A DNA stretch of 64,000 nt from Panopea generosa (taxonomy: Eukaryota; Mollusca; Bivalvia; Adapedonta; Hiatellidae), in the NCBI GenBank assembly GCA_029582155.1, contig CM055906.1:12913388-12977387 (forward strand), in the 5' to 3' direction. Below, piece after piece: positions 27,301 to 35,582 of this stretch. Within the stretch, counting starts at the first letter, position 1. Every line of letters begins with the position of its first letter. The position numbers and the translations under genes were made by a program. The notes beneath the pieces were generated by a model, which ran no database searches, was not told the DNA's origin, and saw nothing but the letters and a program-made list of their open reading frames with translations.

Positions 27301-30300
27301 TGTCATTACTTGCTGCAGATGAGTAAAGCAACAACTGCGATCTACTGCAATAAGACATCACTGGTGTAAAAGGTGACTGTATAGGATTATAACAGATGCA
27401 TGTATTTATGCGTATTTGAGAAGTACTTTAAGTACTTCACTGTCTTTCCTGCTTAGTATGTAATTATATTTTAGAATAAGTGTTTATTGAAAATTTTGGA
27501 CCTTATGTTATACAGAACAAACAAAGAATACAACCGTGTAGAAATACCTATATTCGTTTTTGTTTGAATCTCTGTTTTATATCGATGAAAAATTATCAAG
27601 ATTAGATAAACAACTACTTTAATCCATAATTATGTAATCGGACATCATACCTTAAATGACAATATTTGTTTGATTTCAATTATTTCAGAGGCGACCTTTG
27701 TTCTATGCGCTTAATCTCCTATTTCCCTGTTTCCTCATTTCGTCGGTAGCAATACTTGGATTTCTGCTCCCTCCGGCCTCTGGTGAGAAAGTTAACTTGG
27801 AAATCACAGTGATGTTGTCTTTGGCAGTGTTCCAACTTATTGTGTTGGAGCTGATGCCGCCAACCGGAGATACGTTACCTTTTATAGGTATAGTATACAC
27901 CTGATCCACCTTACTATTCATTTTCAAACTTATTTATTTCAATAATTTTGTTTTATTGGTGCAAACAAAACTAATTATAATATTACCTGGCAAATACGTC
28001 AAAATTATCAACAATTGTACGTAAGCTAAAAAGGTATTTGGATATAGTTTCGTTAATTGTTTTTCGTATATGCAAATACAGATTATAATCAACTACAATA
28101 ATAAAACAAGCCATATGTTACTCTTTGACGAGTTGCAAGAGACTGAGAAATATCTTTCTCTCTTAAAACCATACTTATATTTAAACATTTTATACAATAA
28201 CATTGGAAGCATGTACATGTGTTTCCAGAAACTAATTTACATACTATATACATTTATATATAGTCTGAGCAAGATGTATTTACGTACATTGTAATACAGT
28301 GGACCTGTATAAATAATTGAATCTTCACAGTAATATTCGATACCAGGTTTTGACACATATTCTTATCAATTTAGAATTATTTAATAGAAAAATCTGACTT
28401 CCGTTGGTCAGTCTAATCAATCAATTTCCATTAATAAAGGAGCATTATCAATTAATTGCGGTCTTATGTCAATATATAGTGGGCACTTAAGGATAACACG
28501 AATCTTACAATCTACATCGTTACTACAAAATGGGCATACTCACACAACCTGTCATATCGACCTGTTTATAAGCGAATTGGTACAATGCCACAACATAGTT
28601 TAGACAGAGCAGATCTGTGACTGCGTGGTAGAATCATTATAGTCAATGTTTTTCCATTTCAAACTTTATTTTATACAATTTATATGTCTGTAATGTATTG
28701 CCTATTGTACTTTTTCAACTATTTGTTAAGTTGCCAGTATGAATCGTTAATTTTTGTACTTATTAATGCATGCAGTTTTAACACTATTAAGCATAGTTTG
28801 CTTCATTAAAATCACTAAATTATTAATAAATTTTTATAGAAAAGACCTATAATGATAAACAGTTTGTCGTATAACTTAACATAATGCAACGTATGCGTGT
28901 CTTTATCCTTGTAATATATTTTCTTATTTTTGTTTTGTAACCAGGTATATACTTCATCAGCTCCATGGTGCTGGTTGGACTGTCGTGTCTCGCAACCGTC
29001 ATTGTGCTCAATATACATTTCAAAGGCAACGAAGGAACATCCTTACCGCCGTGGGTGCTACGTTATGTCTATTATCCACTATCAAAGTTGACATGTACCA
29101 AAAGGGAAATACAAAAACTGAGACATAACTCGTTTTCAAAGGTAAGAAAGTCATGTTTTTTTGTTTCTGTTAATATTCTGATGTTTGTTCTTCATCGAAC
29201 AAATATTGTATCATCCATTTTCATTTTGTATTATGCATTCCAAGGGATCTTTTTATCATATAGCATTGACTTATACAGCAGCAACCGTAAAAACCGATCC
29301 CGTACATTGACTCAGTGTTGTTTGTATATCTCTTTCTATAGGAATGACTTGACACGGGAACAAATTTTTCACTCCGCCCTCTTGCCATTTGGCATAGTTT
29401 GTCTAATAAAATACAATGTTGTCTTAGGAAAATAGCGGCGTGGCAACCAATATCGATGACAGCTCGCATCAGGTCAATTATGGAGCCCATCCAGTGTTTG
29501 TCAAAATTATAATACCTTTCAAGACGATGCCAGGGATGGGGGTGCTTTGTATTTGATAACCCATCATAAGCATACACAGCAATACAAGAACTGCTATTTT
29601 TCTTCATACTTGCGTTCCGTACATCACAATATTATTTTACAAGATAGTATTAACTATAGCAACAACAGAAATTCGTTACCCATAGAAATTCCCGTGTATG
29701 TATGTTTTAATATGTGCATAATCATTTACGCTATATTCTGGGATATCTGTTAGGATCAGTTTGTACGTTTTGTCTGAGTCGGTATTTCAGTATATTGCGC
29801 ATATTTAACGAATTATTACCTATAACAATCTATTGTATGGCATGTTTTGTTCATTTATTTTGTTTATTATGGTATATATGTAATACAATCATGTATGTTG
29901 CTCTCCAATACTGGAAGAAATAAATAATATATATAGATATAACATATTGGCTGCATCTTTGAACTCACGAAGTACATTCAGCCTTGTAACGAATACCTAT
30001 TTAGTCGGTGCTTGTGCGAGCTGCGTGAAGGTAGTTGCATTGTTCATTGTTTCTCGTGAACTGTCTCAGTTAAATTGAATTAACGATCATATAGTAGGTA
30101 AACATTTATCTTAGTTCGTCTATAACGATGTAAATTATTAAAATATTGATTAAAACTATTGTCATTATTCTTGCTGCCACTTAATTAATCCATTATGTGT
30201 GATGTTCTTGAGCAAGACACTATATCCGAATATTTAGTACTGGTTCTGTCCAGGAAGACATTGTGCGTGATTTTGCTAAGTTGAAATAACTTTCGTTTCT

Positions 30301-31024
30301 AGAGTTATATAAAAGAAGAAGATATTATATTTAAATCTATGGGATATAGGAAATACTATTTCGGCTGTAACGTGTTAATTAAAATAATTCGAACATAATA
30401 TTGATATAAATACCGTTTCAGCTGAGCAAATCGGATCAGAGGATGCCTTTAACGCACTTGTCCCAACCAAAAACTTACATTGAATGTGTTTTTTTTTAGT
30501 TTACTCATGCGGGATTATGATTTATTACACGCACATACCCTATCACGAAACTTGCTTTGGAAAATACCAAAAACTACTCGCGGTATAATAAGATCTTATC
30601 ATGATTAAAATTATAATTGCAGGTTGATGGACATTTAAATCTGAAACGTGACGACACTGCCGATATACCAGACGCAGTGCCTATGAATCAAACAGACTCT
30701 AACGACTGCATTAAGACAATAAACTATGCCAAAAATGACATTGCTTCAATTTCATACAGTGGTGCCAAAAACACATGTGCAAACAAAAGTAATATCATAA
30801 GCTCGTTATATGAGGCCAACACCTTATTGAAATCTATAGATCAACATCTGCAAGAGAGCACGGACAATATTCACGTTGGTGAAGACTGGAGAACGCTGGC
30901 CTTGATGCTGGACAGATTGTTTATGGCCGTATACGTCACACTGCTACTGACCTGTGGAGTGACGTTATCAGTAATTTATATTTCTTCCAGGGATAGACCC
31001 GACGTGTGGGGTACTTTCGAGTAG
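4186..31024 (+). CDS. Nicotinic acetylcholine receptor-like Cys-loop channel subunit (8 exons, 5' end missing)
   Basis: Join 4186-4322, 15372-15416, 16278-16387, 20600-20692, 26558-26798, 27689-27887, 28945-29141, 30623-31024. All introns are GT-AG and every phase joins, giving 473 residues plus a partial first codon. Order: N-terminal helix and ligand-binding domain, Cys-loop (C-x13-C), pre-M1 Arg-Arg, M1, M2 with GEK, M3, a cytoplasmic loop of about 140 residues, M4, short tail, TAG. Family knowledge: such subunits form pentameric ligand-gated channels in the plasma membrane, usually cation-selective and opened by acetylcholine. Loop C lacks the vicinal Cys pair of alpha subunits ([11 protein letters not shown] instead), so this looks like a non-alpha or divergent subunit. 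The signal peptide and start codon were not found in 1-4185. The introns hold arrays, a LINE, mariner and MITEs. Its neighbour is the convergent villin-like gene. Confidence 0.92.
4508..5625. repeat. 58-bp minisatellite in nAChR intron, about 19 units
   Basis: Unit landmarks are TTCTGACGGTACCGTATAAA, CATAGGTTTGAGAAAATATC and TACAAGTTAAAGTTTAAA. Copies diverge by substitutions and short deletions. It starts about 185 bp after exon A. Confidence 0.95.
6120..6700. repeat. Diverged tandem duplication, about 300 bp per copy
   Basis: Copy 1 (about 6120-6420) and copy 2 (about 6425-6700) share ordered blocks: 'ATGATATG', 'TTGATGGA', 'TTCAAGTAACTGTCAAA', 'GAGCT...CTACTA...ATAGTAAA' and 'ATTCAATA'. 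The similarity is clear but old. Confidence 0.6.
7018..8800 (-). mobile_element. Decayed non-LTR retrotransposon (LINE), endonuclease plus N-terminal part of RT
   Basis: Read on the minus strand from 8786. A hydrophobic leader is followed by DIETHSGP, then [15 protein letters not shown] and [12 protein letters not shown] with a GGG-ILIY segment (APE-type endonuclease), [10 protein letters not shown], a linker region with [18 protein letters not shown], and RT motifs [49 protein letters not shown] and [10 protein letters not shown]. Frames shift and stops occur, so it is dead. Homology ends after QSGF; the catalytic YxDD region is absent. It sits antisense in an nAChR intron. The clade is CR1/L2-like by look only. 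Confidence 0.88.
8870..10320. other. nAChR-like intron, between LINE and mariner relics
   Basis: AT-rich with a short CA/TA-rich stretch near 9160-9240. A minus-strand frame at 9795-10106 has no recognisable family. Confidence 0.45.
10330..11260 (+). mobile_element. Degenerate mariner-type transposase relic
   Basis: The first frame (10330-10656) carries [20 protein letters not shown] and [17 protein letters not shown], the second helix-turn-helix of SETMAR/mariner transposases, and stops. The next frame (from about 10657) gives [20 protein letters not shown]. Near 11060-11210 further frames give [13 protein letters not shown] and [16 protein letters not shown], the region of the last catalytic Asp. 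Stops and frameshifts rule out activity. Terminal inverted repeats were not identified. Confidence 0.85.
12336..12552. mobile_element. Hairpin MITE-like element, about 215 bp
   Basis: Two arms of about 80 bp (12336-12416 and 12466-12552) are inverted copies. Both hold GGTGTGTT, ACTTTTGTAA, TTTTCAACATTTACT and CACAAGAATAAAAATTATAT in opposite orientation. A spacer of about 50 bp separates them. Confidence 0.85.
13130..15105. repeat. 15-bp-based minisatellite, about 2 kb, in nAChR intron
   Basis: A tandem array of variants of CTTTGGTGACTCTGT and CTTTGATGACTATGT, with period 15 and larger internal repeats. Since 15 is divisible by 3, several minus-strand frames stay open ([20 protein letters not shown]). 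These are repeat artefacts, not genes. Confidence 0.95.
15372..15416 (+). CDS. nAChR-like exon B: loop D strand
   Basis: A 45-nt exon between TTTTTTCAG and gtatgt, phase 0 at both ends. It reads [15 protein letters not shown], matching the family's 'DE.NQ.L...VW.' strand; the Trp is the loop D aromatic of the complementary binding face. It starts about 270 bp after the 13130-15105 array. Confidence 0.88.
16278..16387 (+). CDS. nAChR-like exon C: loops A and E region
   Basis: Acceptor TTGTAG, donor gtaagt, in phase 0 and out phase 2. It reads [18 protein letters not shown] followed by [10 protein letters not shown]. These are the family's 'W.D.RL.W....YGGI' segment and the loop A WxPD motif. 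NAS is a possible N-glycosylation site. A hairpin MITE-like element begins 20 bp downstream of the donor. Confidence 0.93.
16408..16557. mobile_element. Hairpin MITE-like element beside the exon C donor
   Basis: The left arm starts TGTGGCAACCCATAGTGTAA and the right arm is its near-perfect inverse, ending TTGCCACA; arms are about 40 bp. TTAGTGTAAC occurs repeatedly in both orientations, forming nested hairpins. No clear target duplication was seen. It begins 20 bp past the exon C splice donor. Confidence 0.85.
16560..18600. other. nAChR-like intron between exons C and D, first part
   Basis: A frame around 16908-17061 stays open for about 50 codons ([20 protein letters not shown] and onward) up to TAG. 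No family was recognised and no splice signals support it. Otherwise nothing seen. Confidence 0.4.
18601..18780 (+). mobile_element. tRNA-derived SINE
   Basis: GGTCAGCTCAGTCGGTAGAG is a good A-box tRNA-like head. It is followed by a degenerate B box and a SINE body with AGCAGATCCCTGGACAAAAA near 18746. The acceptor stem does not pair, so this is not a tRNA gene. Confidence 0.7.
18910..20599. other. nAChR-like intron, nothing recognised
   Basis: Short frames on both strands (for example 19627-19836 + and 19944-20177 -) show no domain pattern. Confidence 0.45.
20600..20692 (+). CDS. nAChR-like exon D: strands before the Cys-loop
   Basis: Acceptor TTTCAG, donor gtaagt. One base completes a Thr codon, then 30 codons and two bases of the next. 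It reads [20 protein letters not shown] then PSII, matching the family's 'V..NG.V.W.PPAI' segment. It joins exon E in frame to give I-I-K-S-L-C at the first Cys-loop cysteine. Confidence 0.88.
20995..21690. repeat. 49-bp minisatellite in nAChR intron, about 14 units
   Basis: Unit landmarks are ATAATCTATGTATACACCAG and AAGAGCAATACGCTTATACA. It begins about 300 bp after exon D. Confidence 0.95.
22995..23200 (+). mobile_element. tRNA-derived SINE
   Basis: GTGGCGGTCTAGAGATAGAG (A-box-like) and CCAGTTCGATCCAG (B-box-like) are followed by a body containing TTCTCTGCTTGGCGCTCAGC. The body differs from the other SINEs here. Confidence 0.7.
24248..24305. repeat. (TA)n microsatellite
   Basis: About 28 uninterrupted TA dinucleotides next to the 24306-24540 array. 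Confidence 0.98.
24306..24540. repeat. About 45-bp tandem repeat, about 5 units
   Basis: Units share CTGTAACACAACCGACCAAT and CAGCGTGCCCGTATGTTAC. CAATCAGCG recurs, overlapping a CCAAT-box-like string. Confidence 0.85.
26238..26470 (+). mobile_element. tRNA-derived SINE
   Basis: TCCGACTAACTCAGTCGGTA at the head resembles an A box. The body holds AGTCAGTGACTTGTTAGGAT and TCTAGCGGGTCCCAGGAACG, sharing layout with the 18601 copy. It ends about 90 bp before exon E. Confidence 0.65.
26558..26798 (+). CDS. nAChR-like exon E: Cys-loop, loops B, F and C
   Basis: Acceptor CTTTTAAG, donor gtaata; 241 nt, in phase 2 and out phase 0. It holds the signature Cys-loop [15 protein letters not shown] and loop B FGSWAY. 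The binding loop C is [18 protein letters not shown], where alpha subunits carry a vicinal Cys-Cys. VSYIIRLE leads to the pre-M1 arginines in exon F. This is the most diagnostic exon of the gene. Confidence 0.95.
27689..27887 (+). CDS. nAChR-like exon F: M1 and M2
   Basis: Acceptor TATTTCAG, donor after TTTATAG. It begins [19 protein letters not shown] (pre-M1 and M1) and includes [18 protein letters not shown], then [13 protein letters not shown] (M2 and M2-M3 linker). The -1' Glu, 9' Leu gate and 20' Glu of cation channels are present. Positions 2' (Asn), 4' (Glu) and 15' (Gln) are unusual. Shadow frames on the other strand are noise. Confidence 0.95.
28945..29141 (+). CDS. nAChR-like exon G: M3 and start of cytoplasmic loop
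   Basis: Acceptor after TTTTGTAACCAG, donor after TTTTCAAAG (gtaaga). It reads [20 protein letters not shown] and then VLNIHFKG (M3), followed by a loop rich in Lys and Arg. It joins exon F with a split Gly codon (GIYF). The open frame runs on past the donor to 29435, but that stretch is intronic. Confidence 0.93.
30623..31024 (+). CDS. nAChR-like exon H: cytoplasmic loop, M4, stop
   Basis: Acceptor AATTGCAG, phase 0, ends at TAG 31022-31024. The first 80 or so residues are a polar, Asn/Asp/Ser-rich M3-M4 loop. Then comes an amphipathic pre-M4 helix containing [19 protein letters not shown], the M4 hydrophobic segment, and a short tail ending GTFE. The 'W..LA.-LDR.F' pattern is typical of nicotinic subunits. 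Confidence 0.92.
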   Translation, partial: VDGHLNLKRDDTADIPDAVPMNQTDSNDCIKTINYAKNDIASISYSGAKNTCANKSNIISSLYEANTLLKSIDQHLQESTDNIHVGEDWRTLALMLDRLFMAVYVTLLLTCGVTLSVIYISSRDRPDVWGTFE

Positions 31025-31655
31025 ATGTTATAAACGGAAAAGAAAGGAAAATGCACGTTTTTAAACGTTTCTTTATATTATGATTTTTTTATGTAAGCAG
31101 TATAATATTTGGAAAAGTTCTGAACTAAACTAATCATATAGATTATATGTGAAACGGACACAGAAAAACTCCTTAGAAGCTTGTTTCCATAACAGTTATT
31201 TAACATTTAATATTGACTTTATCATATTGTTCCGCAATAATTTCAATTTGGTCAAATATGCAATAACTAATAAAAGAAAGTATATCGGTTTATACAGAAT
31301 AAGTATAGATGTGTCACGTAACCTTAAGACCTAATTAACTAATTACGGCATAATCACCATGACATCAGAGTATGTTTGCTTTATGTCTCATTTTTCGCCA
31401 AAAAATGTTTGTAATTTTGTGATAAGTGAGACAATCTTGTATATAATAATTATGTATCAGACATCCATGTATTTTTGAACTTGTTATCTGTCCCTGAAAT
31501 ATAATTTTTTACTACAACGTGAGTGTCTGTTAAGATATATTGCGTTAGTTACGTTTGCTGCGACAAACGACGAAGGATAATAGTGTGATATTTTATCCCA
31601 GACTTAGATTGCGATTGGTAAAATGATCGTCATTACCAAAACTATCCTAGTTACC
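31025..31655 (+). other. Presumed 3' UTR and downstream flank of the nAChR-like gene
   Basis: AT-rich, with no coding signal. AATAAAA-like strings occur near 31267, but no polyadenylation site can be fixed from sequence alone. Confidence 0.35.
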
Positions 31656-32170
31656 CGTTGGCACAGTAAGCAACTATTTGTTTGATATCACAGATCCCCT
31701 CACTAGTTATACATCCACCAATATACAACATGAACTTACACGTTGGCTCAGTAAGCAAATATTTGTTTGATATCACAGATCCCTTCACTAGTTATACATC
31801 CATCAATAGACAACATGAACTTACTCGTTGGTACAGTAAGCAAATATTTGTTTGACATCACAGATCCCCTCACTAGTTATACATCTTCCACCAATAGACA
31901 ACATGAACTTACACGTTGGCACAGTAAGCAAATATTTGTTTGACATCACAGATCCCCTCACTAGTTATACATCCACCAATAGACAACATGAACGTACACG
32001 TTGGCACAGTAAGCAAATATGTGTTTGACATCACAGATCCCCTCACTAGTTATACATCCACCAATAGACAACATGAACTTACACGTTGGCACAGTAAGCA
32101 AATATTTGTTTGACATCACAGATCCCTTCACTAGTTATACATCCACCAATAGACAACATGAACTTACACA
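31656..32170. repeat. 85-bp minisatellite between the two genes, 6 units
   Basis: Unit landmarks are CGTTGGCACAGTAAGCAAAT, ATTTGTTTGACATCACAGAT and CCCCTCACTAGTTATACATC. Spacing is 85 bp except one 88-bp unit. It starts about 630 bp after the nAChR stop. Confidence 0.95.
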
Positions 32171-32179
32171 TTGTGCTTT

Positions 32180-35100
32180 ACTTTCTTTATTCATATTCTA
32201 CAACAGTAATAAATTAAATTACAAAACAGTGTTTCTTCGATAATTGGAAGAAACTTCTAAATTGTCAAAACAGTAAATCAGATTACACTAACGACATCGT
32301 GAAATATTTGTTTAAATATAAACATCCTATATATATGTTTTAACAAAACAATTAGACACACGTTCACGTGAAATGAAATATATATATTAGATGCACTACG
32401 AGTTTATTCACCAATATATGAAATGTTCTGCGTGATTTCAAAATGTTATATAATATTTCATTTAGTTAAACTCATGAAAATATTCATGTTTGTTATAAAA
32501 TGATATCTTATTGACATATAAACACATGTTGCTATATTCCTAAGTAAAACAACACGACGTCTGTAGTTGATTTACATGTTTATAATTGTTTTTAATTGTG
32601 TTGTCATTGATACGAGTACTCTCCATAAAAATCAATTAAATCATCCGGAGAATTTGCCCCCAAAATAGTGTCTGGATGCGTTTTAGAACTCGTAACACTT
32701 ATAAAACTTGAATGTTATCTTTATCTGACGCAGTAAATCAAAATATATGAAATAATTTGATATTGTCTACATATCGAAATTTAACATATTGCCGGCCGAA
32801 TTGAATCACTTGCCGCAGGTGAGACGTTATAAATCCCCTGTATCTTCACATCATGTCGCCGCAGAGGTCAGTATTCATATTAAGACATGTAGAATATTTT
32901 GTTGACCAAACAATTGCTGCTATTATCACAGAAATGAAACATATTTATTCGTGTGCATGGTAATTTACATTTCACACAGGACTAACTTCAACAAATGATT
33001 GTAAATGGCGATTAGTTTGACGTTTTTGACTTGAATCAAATACAATAATATTCACTGGAAACATATTAAAATATGATACACATGTAGCAAATCCTTCTGG
33101 ATGTAAAGTCTACAAATATCCGACCATATCACCTAATGTGGCTGCCATTCCAACGACTGTATGCATTCAATCAATTAAATACACGTACAAAATATATAAT
33201 AAAAAGTATTGGTGAACGACAGACTGAGATGGATAGTGATTTGTAAAATCGAATATAATAAAGCGTTGATATAAAATACAAATGCCTTAGTGTAACATTA
33301 TTTATAAGTAATCAATATACTGTAATTGACTATAGAACTACATCAATTAATTAACCAAACTGAAGATATGTCTTAAGTTAATGTCGGGTCTCGAAACTTG
33401 ACGTGTATGTCTCCAAGCGATATTAACAACAACTGGCCGAATAGTTTACTTTATTGTACTCAGATATTTCAAATGCAATATCTGACATCTTATATTTCGT
33501 ATATATAATTTCTTTAAACTATAAACGCTTAATGGCAATTTGAGGTCATTATGCTATACTGGGATACGTAGACGTTTTATTTCCAATGACAGACAGGCAA
33601 GTTAACGTCGCGTGAAATTGCAACATCGTTAATGGAATGGAGCTTAACACGTTAGCTATTGACGTTTTGCTTGTTGATACTAATATGTAAACAAGAGTCA
33701 GTATATATATTACATCTATGTGTAACAATCCATATTATAAAGATTTCTAATGTGTATGGAAATTTAGCATTTTTGTCATAATTTATGTCATAATCATATA
33801 CAGTTGTATCAGTATATACTGTATAGACTTACAACGTACGCACCCATTTTAGCAGCTTATAACATAGTTGATAAAAGTAGCCAGTCGTACCAGTGTATAT
33901 CGTATATATCTTCAATGTGCATAGCCATTTTGGCATTGTTTTGCATAAGATATGCCATGACCATTTCCAGATTTTATCGGTTTGTATCATAAATTATGTA
34001 TAAAACTAGATTAAGTATTCTAGATTATATAGATTCCCCATTGATATAGACAGTTTTAATGTTATATTTAGAGGTTAGTGTATGGTAGAGGTGTGTCTGT
34101 TGGTCATATTGGCCCTGGTGTTCCATATTGGCCCGAGTGCTTTAGTATTTCCTAACAAGTCCTTCTTTTTTTTGTATTGATCTCGTCATCTGTAAATGCG
34201 TCGGCCTTAGGCCTTTCGTTTCCAAGTCCGATTTGTTTCAGTGACTTTCTTTTAGAGGAAAATCTCTTGAATGCTAAAAACAAATAGTCCTTCACAATAT
34301 TCCATTGGTAATCGTGATCTTGTAGGTACCGATGTATACTCGACTGGTATGACTTGATTGTATCTGGCTTATATTTTTAATCGCCATTTTTCTTAGATAA
34401 AATCGGACAAAGGCCATATTCAAGACAACTGATATCATTTCTTCAAAATAAACGGCAAAGTCTTCGCTGCGTAGCCAGTTTTGAAATTTTGCCATGTCGC
34501 TCCTTATTTTAAGTTTATTGATAATGTTTTTCATTATTTCCATAACTCTGCAGAGTCCTCCTCGGTTATCTGTTTTATTTATTTATTATTGTTTGCTGGA
34601 AATCGAGGTAATTTTACACGAAAGAGCATGTACGCAGTCTGTTTAACACCAGGGCCAATATAGATTCGTACCGGGGTCGAACATCCATATTTTCAATATT
34701 TGCCACGGTATTGATCCCGAGGCTACAATACCGGCGCGTGATTGTAAATATATTTTGTTTAAAACGTTCTATTTTTTTAACTATATTGAGGTTTAAATGT
34801 AATAAATTATTATGCTATATATTTGCCATGCTAATAGCCTATTTTAAAGCATATGCATTTGCCATGTGTATAACAATAGTACCAGTTCATATCACATATA
34901 TATTTAACATAGCCAGATGTAAGATTTTAGATCTAATAGAGTTGCCATGTGCATGGCCAGCCTAAGTATTCTATATCATTAACATGCGTCCTGTGTACAT
35001 AGTAAAATCAGTTTTTAGTATACTACATTTAATAGATTCAGCATAAACATGTGTCCTGTGTACATAGTTTAATCAGTTTTTAGTATTTTACATTAAATAG

Positions 35101-35417
35101 ATTCAGGATATCAATACCTAGTTTTAACATCCTATAGCATATTAAAGCTGTGGAAAATGACAATTCAATCAGCTGTACGTTTTACTACACTTATCACAGT
35201 ACATCTTATTTTACACACGAATCTACAAATACATTTCGAATAATACATATATTCGATTCACCCCATAATGTTCATACATGACAATGATTTTGTTGTTCGA
35301 GTTAACCGTTCTTACGATAAAGAGATTATTAAACATTTTATGCTTATCAGTCAGTATCTTATGTCCTTTGACAAAACAATTAAATAGTGTTTGGCACATA
35401 ATTTGACATTCAAATTG
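32180..35417. other. Intergenic region between the convergent genes
   Basis: No gene recognised. On the minus strand, overlapping AATAAA strings near 34568-34582 could serve the villin-like transcript, about 840 nt past its stop, but this is a guess. Confidence 0.4.
34981..35106. repeat. Two-copy tandem repeat, about 64 bp
   Basis: AACATG(C/T)GTCCTGTGTACATAGT and AATCAGTTTTTAGTAT recur once, each ending in ATAGATTCAG. It lies just downstream of the villin-like stop. Confidence 0.8.
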
Positions 35418-35582
35418 CTAAATTTCATGACTAATGATATCAACGGAGACAACAGGGGAAACTGGTGTGTAAAGAAGGCGAGCCGACTTCAGGATTTGTC
35501 TCTGTTTCCATGATGGAAGTCTATAAAATTCCTGTCGGCTCAATTTCAGATTTTCCCTGAACTGTTTTTCCGTAAGATGGTA
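35418..35582 (-). CDS. Villin-like exon V27: headpiece C-terminal subdomain and stop
   Basis: 165 nt, acceptor TTTCAG, stop TAG at 35418-35420. YHLTEKQFRENLKLSRQEFY then RLPSWKQRQILKSARLL is the three-helix headpiece ('YLS.E.F...FGM....F..LP.WKQ..LKK..GLF'). The core Phe, Leu and the LPxWKQ motif are kept. The usual end at Leu-Phe is replaced by an extension of about 17 residues after RLL, and the K-K-E-K actin-binding run is K-S-A-R. Confidence 0.95.
   Translation of the reverse strand, partial: YHLTEKQFRENLKLSRQEFYRLPSWKQRQILKSARLLYTPVSPVVSVDIISHEI

Larger units (their letters stand above)
26799..30622. other. nAChR-like introns E-F, F-G and G-H
   Basis: A 99-codon frame from an ATG at 27070 (+) and a 128-codon frame at 29221-29607 (-) match no family I know and lack exon signals. 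The remainder is AT-rich with nothing seen. Confidence 0.4.

Noticed and set aside
27070..27369. 99-codon + frame starting at ATG
   Set aside because: No domain recognised; intronic; kept only as a note in the intron description.
28965..29435. 156-codon + frame
   Set aside because: Its first part is nAChR-like exon G (to 29141); the rest is read-through into the intron after a good gtaaga donor.
29221..29607. 128-codon minus-strand frame
   Set aside because: No recognisable family, lies in an intron, and no splice signals or partner exons were found.
31656..32170. Regular repeats resembling a CRISPR array
   Set aside because: Units are contiguous with no unique spacers, and the DNA is animal nuclear sequence.
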